NCBI GenBank assembly: GCA_934660915.1
Contig: CAKUIF010000011.1
Span: forward strand, 7,068 to 71,067
Source: an uncultured Olsenella sp.
GTDB taxonomy: Bacteria; Actinomycetota; Coriobacteriia; Coriobacteriales; Atopobiaceae
Reading direction: 5' to 3'
Length of the DNA stretch: 64,000 nucleotides
Shown here: positions 8,100-16,682 of the stretch, piece by piece
Layout of the letters: each line of letters starts with the position of its first letter
Numbering within the stretch: position 1 is the first letter of the stretch
Program-made: the position numbers and the translations under genes
Notes under the pieces: generated by a model
Told to the model about the DNA's origin: nothing
What the model saw: only the letters and a program-made list of their open reading frames with translations
Database searches by the model: none

Positions 8100-9485
8100 G
8101 TGACAGACCAGACCTGCGCGATCGACGTCCCCGCCTACGCCCTGCGCGTCGTCGACGTGCTCGAGGACGCGGGATACGAGGCGTGGGTCGTCGGCGGCTT
8201 CGTCCGCGACGCGCTTCTCGGCGGCTCTGGCCACGACGTGGACGTCACGACCTCCGCCCCGTGGCAAAAGACCGCCCGCGCTCTGCGCGCCGCCGGCATC
8301 GAGGTGCACGAGACGGGCACCCAGCACGGCACCGTGACCGCCGTCGTGGACGGCCTGCCCGTCGAGACGACCACCTACCGCGTCGAGGGCGCCTACTCCG
8401 ACATGCGCCACCCAGACGAGGTCCGATTCGTCGAGGACGTGCGCGAGGACCTCGCCCGCCGCGACTTCACCGTGAACGCGATGGCCTACCACCCGCGCCG
8501 CGGGCTTCTTGACCCTTACGGCGGGCAAGAAGACCTCCTTCGCGGCGTGATTCGCGCGGTGGGGGAGCCTCGCCGCCGCTTCGAGGAGGACGCCCTGCGC
8601 GTCCTGCGCGCCGTGCGCTTCGCTTGCCGCCTCGGCTTTGCGATCGACCCCGCCACGCAGGAGGCGCTCGCAGGCTGCGCGCCGGAGCTCGGGGGCATCG
8701 CGAGTGAGCGCGTGGGGCAGGAGATGGACGGCATCCTCGCCTCCGGGCGCGTCGCCTGGGCGCTTCGCCACGAGTTCGACGTCATGAGCTCGGCCATCCC
8801 CGAGCTCGCCCCCATGCGCGGCTTCGACCAAAAGAGCCCCTACCACGCCTACGACGTGCTCGAGCACACCGCGCGCGTCTGCGCAGGCGTGGAGGAGTTC
8901 ACGGGCGGCATGGCGTCGCGTGCGCTCAGGTGGGCGGCCCTTCTTCACGACGTCGCCAAGCCCGCCTCGTGGAGCGTTGACGAGAGCGGCCGCGGGCATT
9001 TCTTCGGCCATCCCGAGGAGGGCGCGCGCGTCGCCGGCGTGGTCATGGGGCGGCTTGCCGTCGACCGCGCGACGGTCCGCGAGGCCCAGGCCATAGTGCG
9101 CCTCCACGACCTTCCCATCCACCCGACCGTCCGCTCGATCCGCCGTATGCTGGCCAAGCTTGAGGAGAAGTGCCCCGGGCGGGGTGAAGCCCTCGCGCAC
9201 GCCCTCATCGACCTCAAGCGAGCGGACGCGGTGGGCAAGGCACCCGACTGCATGGGCTACGCGGTGGAGCTCGACGCCATGAGCCGCGTCCTGAGGGCGG
9301 AGATCGCACGGGGGAGCGTCTGCACCATCGGCGACCTCAAGGTGGGTGGAGCCGACGTCATGCGTGAGCGCGGCATCGAGCCGGGGCCCGGCGTGGGGAT
9401 GGTCCTGCGCGGGCTCCTGGCCGCCGTGATCGGCGACGAGCTCCCCAACGAGCGGGAGGCGCTCCTCGAGGAGCTGCGCTACTAG
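8100..9485 (+). CDS. cca: CCA tRNA nucleotidyltransferase with HD domain
   Basis: A 461-residue class II nucleotidyltransferase that builds or repairs the tRNA 3' CCA end. The catalytic head has GGFVRDALL and the metal-binding GHDVDV. RRDFTVNAMAY and the FEEDALRVLRAVRFA neck follow. A C-terminal HD domain (LLHDVAKP) is present, as in E. coli-type enzymes with phosphohydrolase activity. GAGGAGAA precedes the GTG at 8100, which is preferred over the upstream open frame from 8025. The next genes are tRNAs whose CCA is already encoded, so its role here is likely repair. Confidence 0.93.
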   Translation: MTDQTCAIDVPAYALRVVDVLEDAGYEAWVVGGFVRDALLGGSGHDVDVTTSAPWQKTARALRAAGIEVHETGTQHGTVTAVVDGLPVETTTYRVEGAYSDMRHPDEVRFVEDVREDLARRDFTVNAMAYHPRRGLLDPYGGQEDLLRGVIRAVGEPRRRFEEDALRVLRAVRFACRLGFAIDPATQEALAGCAPELGGIASERVGQEMDGILASGRVAWALRHEFDVMSSAIPELAPMRGFDQKSPYHAYDVLEHTARVCAGVEEFTGGMASRALRWAALLHDVAKPASWSVDESGRGHFFGHPEEGARVAGVVMGRLAVDRATVREAQAIVRLHDLPIHPTVRSIRRMLAKLEEKCPGRGEALAHALIDLKRADAVGKAPDCMGYAVELDAMSRVLRAEIARGSVCTIGDLKVGGADVMRERGIEPGPGVGMVLRGLLAAVIGDELPNEREALLEELRY

Positions 9486-9496
9486 CACCTGCGTTT

Positions 9497-9670
9497 TCAG
9501 CCTGTCTGATTTGGCAGCGTTTTTTGCCTGGCTGGATGGGAGAGGCCCGCCATTTCAGCCTGTCTGATTTGGCGAGAAGGACACTCGCCACCTCAGACAG
9601 GCTGCTCTGGCGGGCGGAGCGCTAGCCACCTCAGACAGGCTGGACTGGTTGGGCTGGACTGGTTGGGCTG
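9497..9670. repeat. Intergenic repeat cluster between cca and the tRNA genes (element B)
   Basis: Two direct copies of TCAGCCTGTCTGATTTGGC start at 9497 and 9555; two inverted relatives (CCTCAGACAGGCTG) end at 9604 and 9642. The first copy continues into a T6 tract and CCTGGCTGGATGGG, the same extended unit of about 46 bp found at 22103-22147. A 14-bp unit GGACTGGTTGGGCT then repeats twice (9643-9670). The second direct and first inverted copies can fold into a long hairpin, so the cluster probably also ends the cca transcript. Confidence 0.85.
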
Positions 9671-9713
9671 GGCAACTATTTTGGGTGTCCGAAAACTTTT
9701 TTCAAAAAAGTGC

Positions 9714-9742
9714 TTGCAAAGCCGGCAAGGCTCCCGTATAGT
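9714..9742 (+). promoter_or_regulatory. Promoter of the tRNA cluster
   Basis: TTGCAA (9714-9719), a 17-bp spacer and TATAGT (9737-9742), about 38 bases before tRNA-Gln. An A/T-rich palindrome ACTTTTTTCAAAAAAGT just upstream could act as an UP element. Confidence 0.75.
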
Positions 9743-9779
9743 AATTTCTCGCGCGAAGGAGCGCAACGAAGAAGCAAAT

Positions 9780-9853
9780 TGGGACTTCGTCTAGTGGTAG
9801 GACAGCGGATTCTGGTTCCGTCAACGGGAGTTCGACTCTCTCAGTCCCAGCCA
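9780..9853 (+). tRNA. tRNA-Gln (CTG)
   Basis: A 74-nt cloverleaf. Acceptor TGGGACT pairs with AGTCCCA, the anticodon stem GCGGA/TCCGT encloses TTCTGGT (anticodon CTG), and the T arm is GGGAG-TTCGACT-CTCTC. CCA is encoded. Confidence 0.95.
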
Positions 9854-9873
9854 TTTGCTACTTCAACTCATAT

Positions 9874-9950
9874 GGCCCGTTCGTCTAGCGGTTCAGGACG
9901 CCGCCCTCTCAAGGCGGAGATCACCAGTTCGAATCTGGTACGGGCTACCA
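9874..9950 (+). tRNA. tRNA-Glu (CTC), copy 1
   Basis: A 77-nt cloverleaf with acceptor GGCCCGT/ACGGGCT, anticodon loop CTCTCAA (anticodon CTC) and encoded CCA. Confidence 0.95.
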
Positions 9951-9990
9951 TGAGTTTCTCGGGGCGACCCTCTAAAGCCCCTTTATATAT

Positions 9991-10067
9991 GGCCCGTTCG
10001 TCTAGCGGTTCAGGACGCCGCCCTCTCAAGGCGGAGATCACCAGTTCGAATCTGGTACGGGCTACCA
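9991..10067 (+). tRNA. tRNA-Glu (CTC), copy 2
   Basis: Identical over 77 nt to the copy at 9874-9950, separated from it by a 40-bp spacer. Together with tRNA-Gln it forms one transcription unit. Confidence 0.95.
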
Positions 10068-10075
10068 AAAGAACA

Positions 10076-10106
10076 CCGACGAGCTTTCGAGCTCGCCGGT
10101 TTTTTC
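10076..10106 (+). terminator. Intrinsic terminator of the tRNA operon
   Basis: CCGACGAGC (10076-10084) pairs with GCTCGCCGG (10091-10099) with one mismatch, followed by T6. Confidence 0.8.
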
Positions 10107-10340
10107 TTGCCTTGAAGCGCCGCGACCGCTCACGCCCCGCCGCCCCGCGCCCCAAACACCTTCAATGAACTAAACATCACGTGTTTGATTCCTCCCTGTT
10201 TCGCGCGCATGCCTAGTTCATAACATGTTTCAACAAGTTGTCACTCGCGTTTTTTCTTCGTCTCGCATGCCCGTCCGCGGCACTTGTTGCCTAAATGTCC
10301 GCTTAAGGTCTAGGCATCGATTCGAGAGGGGACCAAACGC

Positions 10341-11072
10341 ATGGCAAACATGATCGAGATCAAGGACCTGAACAAGTATTTCGGCGACGTCCACGTCCTC
10401 AAGGACATCAACCTTTCCGTCGCCGCCGGCGAGAAGCTCGTCGTCATCGGCCCCTCCGGGTCGGGCAAGTCGACGCTCATCCGCTGCATCGACTACCTCG
10501 AGGAGCCCACAAGCGGCACTGTGACCATCGACGGCATCGAGGTGACGAAGAAGAACCACCTCGAGATGGCCCGCAAGTACTCCTCGATGGTCTTCCAGCA
10601 GTTCAACCTCTACCCGAACATGACGGTCCTCGGCAACCTCACCCTGGCCCCCATCAAGCTCCAGAAGAAGTCCAAGGAGGAAGCCACCCAGATTGCCATG
10701 GCGGCCTTGAAGCGCGTCGGCATGGCCCACAAGGCCGGCGAGTACCCCCAGAACCTCTCGGGCGGCCAGCAGCAGCGCGTCGCCATCGCCCGCGCCCTGT
10801 GCACCAAGCAGCCGATCATCCTCTTTGACGAGCCCACCTCCGCGCTCGACCCCGAGATGGTCCAGGAGGTCCTCGACGTCATGATCGAGCTCGCGCAGGA
10901 GAACATCACGATGATCTGCGTCACCCATGAGATGGGCTTCGCGCGCCAGGTCGCCGACCGCGTCGTCTTCATGGAGGACGGCCGCATCCTCGAGACGGGC
11001 ACCCCCGAGCACTTCTTTGAGAACCCCGAGAACCCGCGCTGTCGCGAGTTCCTCTCAAAGATCCTGCACTAG
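10341..11072 (+). CDS. Polar amino-acid ABC transporter, ATP-binding subunit
   Basis: A 243-residue GlnQ-type ATPase that powers the importer encoded by the next three genes. Walker A GPSGSGKST, Q-loop FQQFNLYPNMTV, signature LSGGQQQRVAIARAL, Walker B IILFDEPTSALD and the switch THEMGFARQVADRVVFM are all intact. The length is normal for the family. AGAGGGG precedes the ATG. The order ATPase, binding protein, permease, permease suggests one operon with hairpins between genes that tune expression. Confidence 0.93.
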   Translation: MANMIEIKDLNKYFGDVHVLKDINLSVAAGEKLVVIGPSGSGKSTLIRCIDYLEEPTSGTVTIDGIEVTKKNHLEMARKYSSMVFQQFNLYPNMTVLGNLTLAPIKLQKKSKEEATQIAMAALKRVGMAHKAGEYPQNLSGGQQQRVAIARALCTKQPIILFDEPTSALDPEMVQEVLDVMIELAQENITMICVTHEMGFARQVADRVVFMEDGRILETGTPEHFFENPENPRCREFLSKILH

Positions 11073-11175
11073 GCGCTGCGCCGCGCGCTTCTTGCCCACG
11101 GCAAACCCAGGCACCACCGCCGGCGCCCGCCGGCGTCCGCATTCGCGTATCAATCCTTAAGGGAAGGGATTCATC

Positions 11176-12021
11176 ATGGCCAACATGTCTCGCCGCTCGT
11201 TCCTCCAGCTCTTCGGCGCCTCCGCTGCGGCGGTCGTCGGCCTCGGCCTCGTCGGCTGCGGCGGCTCCTCGGACTCCGGCTCCTCCGACTCCAAGCTCGA
11301 GGCCGTCAAGAAGAACGGCAAGCTCAAAGCCGGCGTAAAGAAGGACGTCCCGGGTTACGGCTACCTCGACCCGGCCACCAACAAGTACGAGGGCCTCGAG
11401 ATCGACCTGTGCTACCAGATCGCCGCGAAGATCTTCGACGTCTCCTATGACGACGCCAAGTCCAAGGACCTCGTCGAGTTCACCGACGTCACGCCCAAGA
11501 CCCGCGGCCCGCTCATCGACAACGACCAGCTCGACATCGTCTGCGCCACCTACACCATCACCGACGAGCGCAAGCAGTCCTGGGACTTCTCGACCCCGTA
11601 CCGCACCGACTACATTGGCCTTCTTATCAAGAAGGGCGCCATCAGCGACCTCGCCGGCCTCGACGGCAAGATCATCGGCGTCTCGCAGGGCTCCACGACC
11701 AAGGACAACATCACCAAGATGCTGACCGAGCAGAACGTCTCGGCCACCCCGCAGTTCCAGGAGTTCCCCGACTACCCGTCCATCAAGAGCGCGCTCGACT
11801 CCGGCAACATCGACGTCTTCTCCGTCGACCGCTCCATCCTCGGCGGCTACATCGACGACTCCACCGAGCTGCTCTGCCCGGACGTCAAGTTCGGCAAGCA
11901 GGAGTACGGCGTCTCCACCAAGAAGGACTCCGACCTCTCCAAGACCGTCGACGACGTCGTCAACGAGTGCCTGGGCAACGGCTGGCTCGACGAGGAGATA
12001 AAGACCTGGAACCTGCTCTAG
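11176..12021 (+). CDS. Amino-acid ABC transporter substrate-binding lipoprotein (Tat-exported)
   Basis: A 281-residue family 3 solute-binding protein. The N-terminus has a twin-arginine motif SRRSFLQLF and a lipobox LVGC, so it is probably exported folded and lipid-anchored outside the membrane. The mature part shows GYLDP, YEGLEIDLCYQIA, WDFSTPY and KIIGVSQGSTTKDNI, typical of glutamate/glutamine/aspartate binders. It lies between the ATPase and the two permeases. The exact ligand is not readable. Confidence 0.9.
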   Translation: MANMSRRSFLQLFGASAAAVVGLGLVGCGGSSDSGSSDSKLEAVKKNGKLKAGVKKDVPGYGYLDPATNKYEGLEIDLCYQIAAKIFDVSYDDAKSKDLVEFTDVTPKTRGPLIDNDQLDIVCATYTITDERKQSWDFSTPYRTDYIGLLIKKGAISDLAGLDGKIIGVSQGSTTKDNITKMLTEQNVSATPQFQEFPDYPSIKSALDSGNIDVFSVDRSILGGYIDDSTELLCPDVKFGKQEYGVSTKKDSDLSKTVDDVVNECLGNGWLDEEIKTWNLL

Positions 12022-12029
12022 GCCGCGTC

Positions 12030-12047
12030 CGGGGCGCCTGCGCCCCG
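12030..12047 (+). terminator. GC-rich hairpin between binding-protein and permease genes
   Basis: CGGGGCG (12030-12036) pairs with CGCCCCG (12041-12047). There is no T tract. It could stabilise the binding-protein mRNA and reduce permease expression, as is common in ABC operons. A 138-bp gene-free stretch follows. Confidence 0.4.
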
Positions 12048-12184
12048 AAGGTACTTCTTGCCATGGCACGGGACGGCGGGCGTGACGCTGCGCCGCCCGC
12101 GCCGGGCAGACGATTCACACGCGGCGCCGCGCGCCCTCGCAGCCGCGGCGCCGCGCTTCTTTGCAAAGGATAAGGAGGGAACAC

Positions 12185-12940
12185 ATGCTGGACGGACTCC
12201 TCGACCCCCTGCGCTGGGAGAGGACCCTCTCGAACATGGGGCCCTTTTGGGAAGGCTGGGCCTTCACCCTTAAGGTCGTCCTCGCCGGACTCGCGCTGTC
12301 GCTCGCGCTCGGCACGCTGCTCGGCGTCTTCTCCACGACGCGCTCCAAGGTCCTGAGGGCCATCAGCCGCGTCTACGTCGAGTTCTACCAGAACACGCCG
12401 CTGCCCGTGCAGGTCTTCTTTATGTACACCGCGGGCCCCCAGGTCCTGCAGGCGATCACCGGCGCCGCGAGCCCGGTCCGCATCGCGCCCTTCGCGCTCG
12501 GCGTCCTCGGCGTGGGCCTCTACCACGCGGCCTACGTCAGCGAGGTCATCCGCACCGGCATCGAGTCCGTGCCCAAGGGCCAGATGGAGGCCGCGCTCTC
12601 GCAGGGCTTCACGCGCGTCCAGGGCTACATCTACGTCATCCTGCCCCAGACGTTCAAGGTTATCCTGCCCCCGCTGTGCAACCAGGCCCTAAACCTCGTC
12701 AAGAACACCTCGGTGCTCGCCCTCATCGCCGGCGGCGACCTCATGTACAACGCCGACAACTACGTGAGCACCTACGGCTACCTGCAGGGCTACATCATGT
12801 GCTGCCTGCTGTACTTCATCATCTGCTTCCCGCTCGCGCTCCTCGTCCAGTACCTCGAGCGCCGCAGCAAGCGCCGCCCGCGCGCCAAGGACATCCCCGG
12901 CGCGGCAGACGTTGCCGCCGAGCCCGCGAAGGAGGTGTAG
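12185..12940 (+). CDS. Polar amino-acid ABC transporter permease 1
   Basis: A 251-residue membrane subunit of the histidine/glutamate/glutamine class. The first helix includes FTLKVVLAGLALSLALG, and the EAA-like coupling loop is EAALSQGFTRVQGYIYVILPQ. AYVSEVIRTGIESVPKGQMEA is the family signature region. AAGGAGGG lies before the ATG at 12185; the open frame from 12161 has no such site. It pairs with the permease three bases downstream. Confidence 0.9.
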   Translation: MLDGLLDPLRWERTLSNMGPFWEGWAFTLKVVLAGLALSLALGTLLGVFSTTRSKVLRAISRVYVEFYQNTPLPVQVFFMYTAGPQVLQAITGAASPVRIAPFALGVLGVGLYHAAYVSEVIRTGIESVPKGQMEAALSQGFTRVQGYIYVILPQTFKVILPPLCNQALNLVKNTSVLALIAGGDLMYNADNYVSTYGYLQGYIMCCLLYFIICFPLALLVQYLERRSKRRPRAKDIPGAADVAAEPAKEV

Positions 12941-12943
12941 CCG

Positions 12944-13591
12944 ATGGAGATCTTCAACGCAACCAACCTCGGCTTCATCATGATGGGCTTCGGCAAGACC
13001 ATCGAGATCTCTTTGCTCGCCATCGTGTTCTCGATCCTTGTGGGCACCGTGCTCGCCATGGCAAAGCAGTACTGCACGGGCAAGCTCAAGTTCGTCAGCG
13101 TCATCGTGAGCGCCTACATCGAGCTCTTCCGCTGCACGCCGAACCTTTTGTGGATCCTCTTCATCTACTTCACGGTGAAGGGCAACGACGTCGCGATCTC
13201 GGTCCTCGCCTTCACGATCTTCACCTCGGCCGTCATGGCCGAGATCATCCGCGGCGGCTTCAACTCGATTCCCAAGAGCCAGTTCGAGGCGCTGCAGTCC
13301 CAGGGCTTCGGCTTCTTTGCCGGCATGCGCCTGGTCATCCTGCCGCAGACCTTCCGCACCATCGTGCCCGCGCTCTTCTCGCAGTGCACGACCGTGATCA
13401 AGGACTCGTCCTACCTCGCCGGTATCAACGTCGCCGAGTTCATGTACTGCACGAAGGTCATCATGGCCACGACGTCCAACCTGGGCCAGGTCCTTCTTTT
13501 GTACGGCTTCGTTTTTCTGCTGTACTTCGCGCTCAACTTCGGAATCTCGCTACTTGTCCGAATCTACCAGCGCCGCATTGCCGCCGCGTAG
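12944..13591 (+). CDS. Polar amino-acid ABC transporter permease 2
   Basis: A 215-residue partner permease starting three bases after the previous stop. GFGKTIEISLLAIVFSILVG is the first helix, and AEIIRGGFNSIPKSQFEAL and RLVILPQTFRTIVPAL form the coupling region. Two different permeases imply a heterodimeric channel. A 13-bp terminator hairpin follows at 13601. Confidence 0.9.
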   Translation: MEIFNATNLGFIMMGFGKTIEISLLAIVFSILVGTVLAMAKQYCTGKLKFVSVIVSAYIELFRCTPNLLWILFIYFTVKGNDVAISVLAFTIFTSAVMAEIIRGGFNSIPKSQFEALQSQGFGFFAGMRLVILPQTFRTIVPALFSQCTTVIKDSSYLAGINVAEFMYCTKVIMATTSNLGQVLLLYGFVFLLYFALNFGISLLVRIYQRRIAAA

Positions 13592-13600
13592 TATTGTTTT

Positions 13601-13636
13601 GGCGGGCGAGGGGATGAAGCCCTTCGCCCGCCTTCG
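13601..13636 (+). terminator. Terminator of the amino-acid ABC operon
   Basis: Left arm 13601-13613 (GGCGGGCGAGGGG) pairs with 13620-13632 (one G-U), loop ATGAAG, followed by TTCGTTT. Confidence 0.7.
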
Positions 13637-13672
13637 TTTATTAGCCGCACTTCGGCCACAAGGAGGTCCGCT

Positions 13673-14365
13673 ATGTCCATCGACTTCGACGCCGTCTCCC
13701 CGGATGTGGAGGCGTACCCCGTCGTCATCACCATCGCCCGCGACTTCGGAGCCGAGGGCCACGAGATCGGAAAGATGCTCTCGCTCGAGCTCGGCATCCC
13801 GTTCTACGATAACGAGCTGCTGGTCCGCGCCTCCGAGCGCGCCGGTTCCAGCGTGAGCGACGCCGCCGCCTACGACGAGCAGGTCGCGGCCGAGCTCTTC
13901 GCCTTCCTGCCCGACCGCATGGACGCCCGCTCGAGCGCCGACAAGCTCTTTTCCCACGTGGTCGAGGTGGTCCACGAGCTCGGCTGCCAGAGCTGCATCA
14001 TCGAGGGGCGCCTGGCCGACTACATCCTTCGCGACAACCCGAACCGCATCGCCGTGCTCGTCACCGCGCCCTTCGACGCCCGCGTCGAGATCGTGCGCGC
14101 CAAGCGCGGCTGGGACACAAAGAAGGCCAAGAAGCTCGTGAAGAAGATGCAGCGCGGCCGCGAGGCCTTCTACGAGCGCTACTCCAAGGGCAAGTGCGGC
14201 CTGCACGACAACAAGGACCTCGTCGTCAACCGTGCGCGCTTCGGGCGCCAGGGCTGCGTGGACATCATCGCCGCGGCGTACCGCACGAAGGTCGCCGCCG
14301 TCGAGGCCGCCGCAGCCGCCGCCGACGCGGGGCCCGGCTCCGCCGACCAGAAGACAGAGGGGTAG
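13673..14365 (+). CDS. Cytidylate kinase-like family protein
   Basis: A 230-residue protein of the Cytidylate_kin2 family. It begins ITIARDFGAEGHEIGKMLS, a shortened P-loop-like segment without the usual GK[ST], then GIPFYDNELL, and contains a conserved CIIEGRLADYIL block. The C-terminal tail is Ala-rich. Members occur widely in anaerobes, often beside metabolic genes; their substrate is not established. The stop lies three bases before serine dehydratase, so the two are one operon. The context gives no clear link to serine. Confidence 0.75.
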   Translation: MSIDFDAVSPDVEAYPVVITIARDFGAEGHEIGKMLSLELGIPFYDNELLVRASERAGSSVSDAAAYDEQVAAELFAFLPDRMDARSSADKLFSHVVEVVHELGCQSCIIEGRLADYILRDNPNRIAVLVTAPFDARVEIVRAKRGWDTKKAKKLVKKMQRGREAFYERYSKGKCGLHDNKDLVVNRARFGRQGCVDIIAAAYRTKVAAVEAAAAAADAGPGSADQKTEG

Positions 14366-14368
14366 GCG

Positions 14369-15964
14369 ATGGCGGGAAAGCCCCAGACCTTGGCGACGAC
14401 CTCGGCCTTCGAGGTCCTCGGGCCCATTATGGTCGGCCCTTCTTCCTCCCACACGGCAGGCGCCCTGAGATGCGCCCAGGTGGCGTCCTCGCTCGTCGAG
14501 GGACGCCTGGCCCGCGTGACTTTCACGCTGTGGAACAGCTTCGCGCATACCTACCGCGGCCACGGCACCGACCGCGCGCTCGTGGCCGGCGCGCTCGGCC
14601 TGGCCACCGACGATGAGCGCATCCGCGACGCCTTCGAGCTCGCGCGCGAGGAGGGCCTCGAGTACAGCTTCGTGGTCGCCGGCGACGACGCCACCATGCA
14701 CCCGAACACCGTCGACATCCACATGGAGAGCGACTCGGGCGCCGTCGCCACCGTGCGCGGCGAGAGCCTCGGCGGCGGAAAGGTGCGCATCAGCCGCATC
14801 AACGGCGTCGGCGTGAGCGTGACAGGGCGCTTCTCGACGCTGTTCGTCTCGCACCGCGACGTGCCGGGCGTGCTCGCCGCGCTCACGAACCTGCTCGCCT
14901 ACGCGCACGTGAACATCGCCTTCTGCCGCACGTACCGCACCGAGAAGGGCGGCCAGGCCTACTCCGTCTTCGAGACGGACGGGGAGCCCGCCGAGGATGT
15001 GCTCGCGATGGCTCGCGGGCTCGAGAACGTGGACTACGCGACGTTCATCTCGCTTTCGGGCGCGGGCGCGGTCGTGGGGCCCGGCGTGAGCGCCGAGGAG
15101 CTCTTCGACGACGGCGAGCAGCTGCTCGACGCCTGCGCCGAGCTAAGACTTTCCATCGGCGGCGTCATGCGCGCCCGCGAGCAGATGCTCATCGGGGCCG
15201 AGCGCGCCGAGGCCGAGATGCGCCGCGTGGTCGAGGCCATGCGCCTGGAGACCTCGGCCCCCATCGAGCGCCCGCAGCGCTCGCTCGGCGGCTTCATCGG
15301 GGGAGAGGCGAAGGGCGTGGCCGACGCAGCGGAGCGCCTCGCCCCCTCGCTCATGGGGCCGGTGCAGACCGACGCCGTGGCGCGTGCGATGGCCGTGCTC
15401 GAGCGCTCGGCCGCCATGGGCGTGATCGTGGCGGCGCCGACGGCGGGCTCGGCCGGCGTGGTGCCCGGCTGCGTGCTCGCGCTCGCCGACCACCTGGGGG
15501 CCTCCGAGGACGACGTCGAGGACGCGCTCTTCTGCGCGGCGGCCATCGGGCTGAACATCCAGACCGGCGCGTGCGTGGCGGGCGCCGAGGGCGGCTGCCA
15601 GGCCGAGGTGGGCAGCGCCGCCGCCATGGCCGCCGCCGCGTGCGCCCAGCTCATGGGCGGCACGCCCGAGCAGGCCCTCACCGCGGCGTCGCTCGCCATA
15701 TCGAACCTGCTGGGGCTCGTGTGCGACCCCGTGGGCGGGCTCGTTGAGGTGCCCTGCCAGGCCAGAAACGCCATCGGCGTGGCGGCGGCCTTCTCGTCGG
15801 CGCAGCTTGCGCTGTCGGGCGTCGCGAGCCTGGTGCCGTTCGACCAGGTCGTGCACGCCATGAGCGAGGTCGGCCACGCGCTGCCCGCAAGCCTTCGCGA
15901 GACCGCGCGCGGAGGCCTTGCGGCGACGCCGGCGGCCTGCGCCGCCTGCGGGGCCTGCGGGTAG
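14369..15964 (+). CDS. sdaA: L-serine ammonia-lyase, iron-sulfur dependent, single-chain
   Basis: A 531-residue fusion of the beta (about 1-220, with GPSSSHTAGALR and an ACT-like part) and alpha (about 240-525) chains of the Fe-S serine dehydratase, which turns L-serine into pyruvate and ammonia. The alpha part shows APTAGSAGVVPG, CQAEVGSAAAM and DPVGGLVEVPCQARN, including the cluster cysteines. The chain ends in ACAACGACG. In the Legionella enzyme the C-terminal cysteine reaches back to the cluster, so this Cys-rich tail fits a tail-in-mouth ligand. Pyruvate made here could feed acetolactate synthase. Confidence 0.92.
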   Translation: MAGKPQTLATTSAFEVLGPIMVGPSSSHTAGALRCAQVASSLVEGRLARVTFTLWNSFAHTYRGHGTDRALVAGALGLATDDERIRDAFELAREEGLEYSFVVAGDDATMHPNTVDIHMESDSGAVATVRGESLGGGKVRISRINGVGVSVTGRFSTLFVSHRDVPGVLAALTNLLAYAHVNIAFCRTYRTEKGGQAYSVFETDGEPAEDVLAMARGLENVDYATFISLSGAGAVVGPGVSAEELFDDGEQLLDACAELRLSIGGVMRAREQMLIGAERAEAEMRRVVEAMRLETSAPIERPQRSLGGFIGGEAKGVADAAERLAPSLMGPVQTDAVARAMAVLERSAAMGVIVAAPTAGSAGVVPGCVLALADHLGASEDDVEDALFCAAAIGLNIQTGACVAGAEGGCQAEVGSAAAMAAAACAQLMGGTPEQALTAASLAISNLLGLVCDPVGGLVEVPCQARNAIGVAAAFSSAQLALSGVASLVPFDQVVHAMSEVGHALPASLRETARGGLAATPAACAACGACG

Positions 15965-16015
15965 GGGTGCGCCGCGGGCGCCGGCCGGCGTGGGCCGCGC
16001 CCTTCTTGCCACCAA

Positions 16016-16114
16016 AAAACTGCGCACATAGTTTGTCTAGCAAAAAACGCCGGGGTGCCCACCTCGGCGTTTCTTGTTTGTGGAGAGAAGAAAAGAGACT
16101 ATGTGCGCAGTTTT
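16016..16114. repeat. Nested inverted repeat / bidirectional terminator (element C)
   Basis: Outer arms AAAACTGCGCACATAGT (16016-16032) and its exact complement (16098-16114) enclose an inner 12-bp hairpin (16045-16056 with 16061-16072, GCCC loop) followed by TTTCTTGTTTG. It lies between convergent sdaA and the YaiI-family gene. The inner arm AAACGCCG resembles the AAGAAACGCCG word of elements D and G. Confidence 0.8.
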
Positions 16115-16125
16115 GCGGGCCCGGC

Positions 16126-16164
16126 GGGCGGGTCCTGCGGGCGGGTCCTGCGGGCGGGTCCTGC
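16126..16164. repeat. 13-bp tandem repeat, three copies
   Basis: GGGCGGGTCCTGC repeats exactly three times, directly downstream of the YaiI-family stop codon (minus strand). No function is evident. Confidence 0.85.
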
Positions 16165-16187
16165 GGGCGGCGGGCAACCGGCGCTGC

Positions 16188-16673
16188 CTACCAGATGCCA
16201 AGAAGCCCCTCGAGGTTCTCGGTGAAGCGGCGCCGGTCGCGGTCGGTGAAGGCGGCGGGGCCGCGGGTGCGGCCGCCGGCTCGCCGGACCTTCTTTTCCT
16301 CGGCGCGGATAAAGAGGTCGGAGTCGATCGTGGCCTCGGAGTAGACGCGCCCGCGCACGCCGATCGCGCAGGCGCCGCGGCCCAGCACCATCGCGGCCAG
16401 GCCGATGTCCTGCGTGACCACGACGTCGCCGGGCTCGAGCGCCTCGACGATGGCGAAGTCGGCGGAGTCCGCGCCGCAGGACACCGCGAGGGTGTCGACC
16501 CAGAAGCCGCGCTTGGCGTGCGCGGCGTCGCGCGGGTCGCCCGCGCGCACGTGCCGCTCGAGGTTCTGCGTCGTGTTTCCCGCGATGACCACGGGCACGC
16601 CGGCGCGGCGGGCGACGGCCAGGGCCTCGCCGGTGACGGGGCAGGCGTCCGCGTCGATGAAGAGCGTCGTCAT
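16188..16673 (-). CDS. YaiI/YqxD family protein (UPF0178)
   Basis: A 161-residue DUF188 protein with a PIN-like fold. It shows the acidic start LFIDADACPV, then SADFAIVEALEPGDVVVTQDIGLA and GRVYSEATID, the diagnostic blocks. Family members are suspected nucleases but no substrate is proven. It starts about 10 bases after the stop of the alcohol dehydrogenase gene and is probably cotranscribed with it. Confidence 0.9.
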   Translation of the reverse strand: MTTLFIDADACPVTGEALAVARRAGVPVVIAGNTTQNLERHVRAGDPRDAAHAKRGFWVDTLAVSCGADSADFAIVEALEPGDVVVTQDIGLAAMVLGRGACAIGVRGRVYSEATIDSDLFIRAEEKKVRRAGGRTRGPAAFTDRDRRRFTENLEGLLGIW

Positions 16674-16682
16674 CGCCGTGCC

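Noticed and set aside
12022..12184. Small gene between the binding protein and permease
   Set aside because: Frames here are basic, Arg-rich shadows; the stretch is GC-rich hairpin sequence.
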